Assembly (NCBI GenBank): GCA_902497185.1
Contig: CABVEG010000097.1
Coordinates: 1 to 6,536 of the forward strand
Length of the DNA stretch: 6,536 nt
From: an uncultured Eubacteriales bacterium
Lineage (GTDB): Bacteria; Bacillota; Clostridia; Lachnospirales; CAG-274
Direction of reading: 5' to 3'
Shown here: positions 5,861 to 6,536 of the stretch, in pieces
Layout: every line of letters begins with the position of its first letter
Position numbering within the stretch: the first letter of the stretch is position 1
Notes under the pieces: model-generated
What the model saw: the letters and a program-made list of their open reading frames with translations, nothing else
What the model was told of the DNA's origin: nothing
The model's database searches: none
Position numbers and translations under genes: made by a program

Positions 5861-6536
5861 ATGAAAAGGTTTATTGCAATATGTGTAATAATTATTTCAA
5901 TGGCTGAAAATATATGTGCAAAGCCTATAAATACACCTGACCTGACATCAATGTCCTCATGGGCAAAGGAGGGCATTAATAAGGCTTATGAATTTGAACT
6001 GGTTCCCAATGAGCTTTTGGGAGAATATTCTTCCCTTATTACAAGAGAAGAATTTACCCGTCTTTGTTCAAGTGTTATTGCAAAATGGACAGATTCGGAA
6101 AGTATAACGAATATTGAGAATAATCCATCCATAAAGGAAGTACTTGATAAAAGTGATTTTAAGGGCTTTACGGATTGTGATACCTATGAAGTTGAGCTTT
6201 GTGCAGGGCTTGGTATTGTAAGTGGTATGGGCGAGGGTAAATTTATGCCCGATAAATCCATAACAAGGCAGGAGGCTGCAAAAATGCTGTACAATACCCT
6301 TGACATTGTTACTCCTGTGTTGAAGGATTACAGAGCAGACAATAAAAACGGCGTAAACGGTATTTTCCTTCCTCATAATTTTGAGGATGGTATGAAAATA
6401 AATAACTGGGCAAGAAATGAAATATATGCAATGTATCACCTTGGAGTTATGATGGGTGACAGCAGTAACTGCTTTGATCCTCTTGAGGGTTATACAAGGG
6501 AGCAGGCAATATGTACATTTTTAAGATTATATAATG
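5861..6536 (+). CDS. Gene D (partial): secreted protein with N-terminal SLH triplet
   Basis: The frame is open from ATG at 5861 to the right edge, giving 225 residues with no stop, so the C-terminal part is missing. Residues 1-20 are a signal peptide (MKRFIAICVIII core, cleavage after ICA). SLH domains follow almost at once: the first from about residue 31 with ITREE (60-64), the second from about 100 with ITRQE (134-138), and the third from about 181 with YTREQ (211-215). The spacer between the first two SLH domains is longer than in A or B by roughly 15 residues and rich in Asn, Ser and Glu. The third domain has a short loop (GDSSNCFDP), whereas A and B carry longer insertions there. The sequence is clearly more diverged than A is from B. 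The missing part is probably a WG-like or tail region as in its neighbours, but this cannot be seen. Confidence 0.88.
   Translation, partial: MKRFIAICVIIISMAENICAKPINTPDLTSMSSWAKEGINKAYEFELVPNELLGEYSSLITREEFTRLCSSVIAKWTDSESITNIENNPSIKEVLDKSDFKGFTDCDTYEVELCAGLGIVSGMGEGKFMPDKSITRQEAAKMLYNTLDIVTPVLKDYRADNKNGVNGIFLPHNFEDGMKINNWARNEIYAMYHLGVMMGDSSNCFDPLEGYTREQAICTFLRLYN

Noticed and set aside
6068..6439. Open frame of 123 codons on the minus strand
   Set aside because: It lies wholly antisense to the SLH domains of gene D, has no convincing ribosome site, and reads as a Cys/His/Ile-rich shadow of the coding strand.
1..6536. Mobile element, CRISPR, toxin-antitoxin or phage content
   Set aside because: I saw no transposase, integrase, inverted terminal repeats, regularly spaced short repeats or RNA gene. 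All repeats present are explained by paralogous protein domains.

Overview
The window looks like a stretch of a low-G+C, Gram-positive chromosome, most likely class Clostridia. The evidence is strong AGGAG-type ribosome binding sites a few bases before the starts, an AT-rich base composition in all genes, Sec signal peptides, and S-layer homology (SLH) domains of the kind that bind secondary cell-wall polymer. No rRNA, tRNA or housekeeping gene is present, so nothing finer than class is justified.

Layout, left to right, all genes on the + strand. Bases 1-153 hold a 50-codon reading frame of unknown role that begins on the first base of the window. Bases 154-229 are a short AT-rich gap with a very good sigma-A promoter. 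Then come four secreted-protein genes packed head to tail with gaps of 1, 9 and 11 bases: A (230-2224, repeat region then three SLH domains), B (2226-4517, short repeat region, three SLH domains, then a C-terminal tail), C (4527-5849, no SLH domains, tail like that of B) and D (5861 to beyond the right edge, signal peptide followed at once by three SLH domains). With one promoter visible and no room for terminators between genes, they look like one operon.

The four proteins are built from a shared kit: signal peptide, degenerate WG-like repeats, an SLH triplet and a C-terminal tail. The SLH triplet is C-terminal in A, central in B, N-terminal in D and absent in C. B reads as a composite, because its left half matches the right part of A and its right half matches the right part of C. 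Protein A also holds a roughly 115-residue repeat, present four times, each made of two WG-like half-units.

The best-supported role is a set of cell-surface proteins held on the wall by SLH domains (A, B, D), plus one secreted protein without an anchor (C). No catalytic motif is visible in any of them. What the WG-like parts bind is unknown. There are no signs of mobile elements, CRISPR arrays, RNA genes or defence systems.
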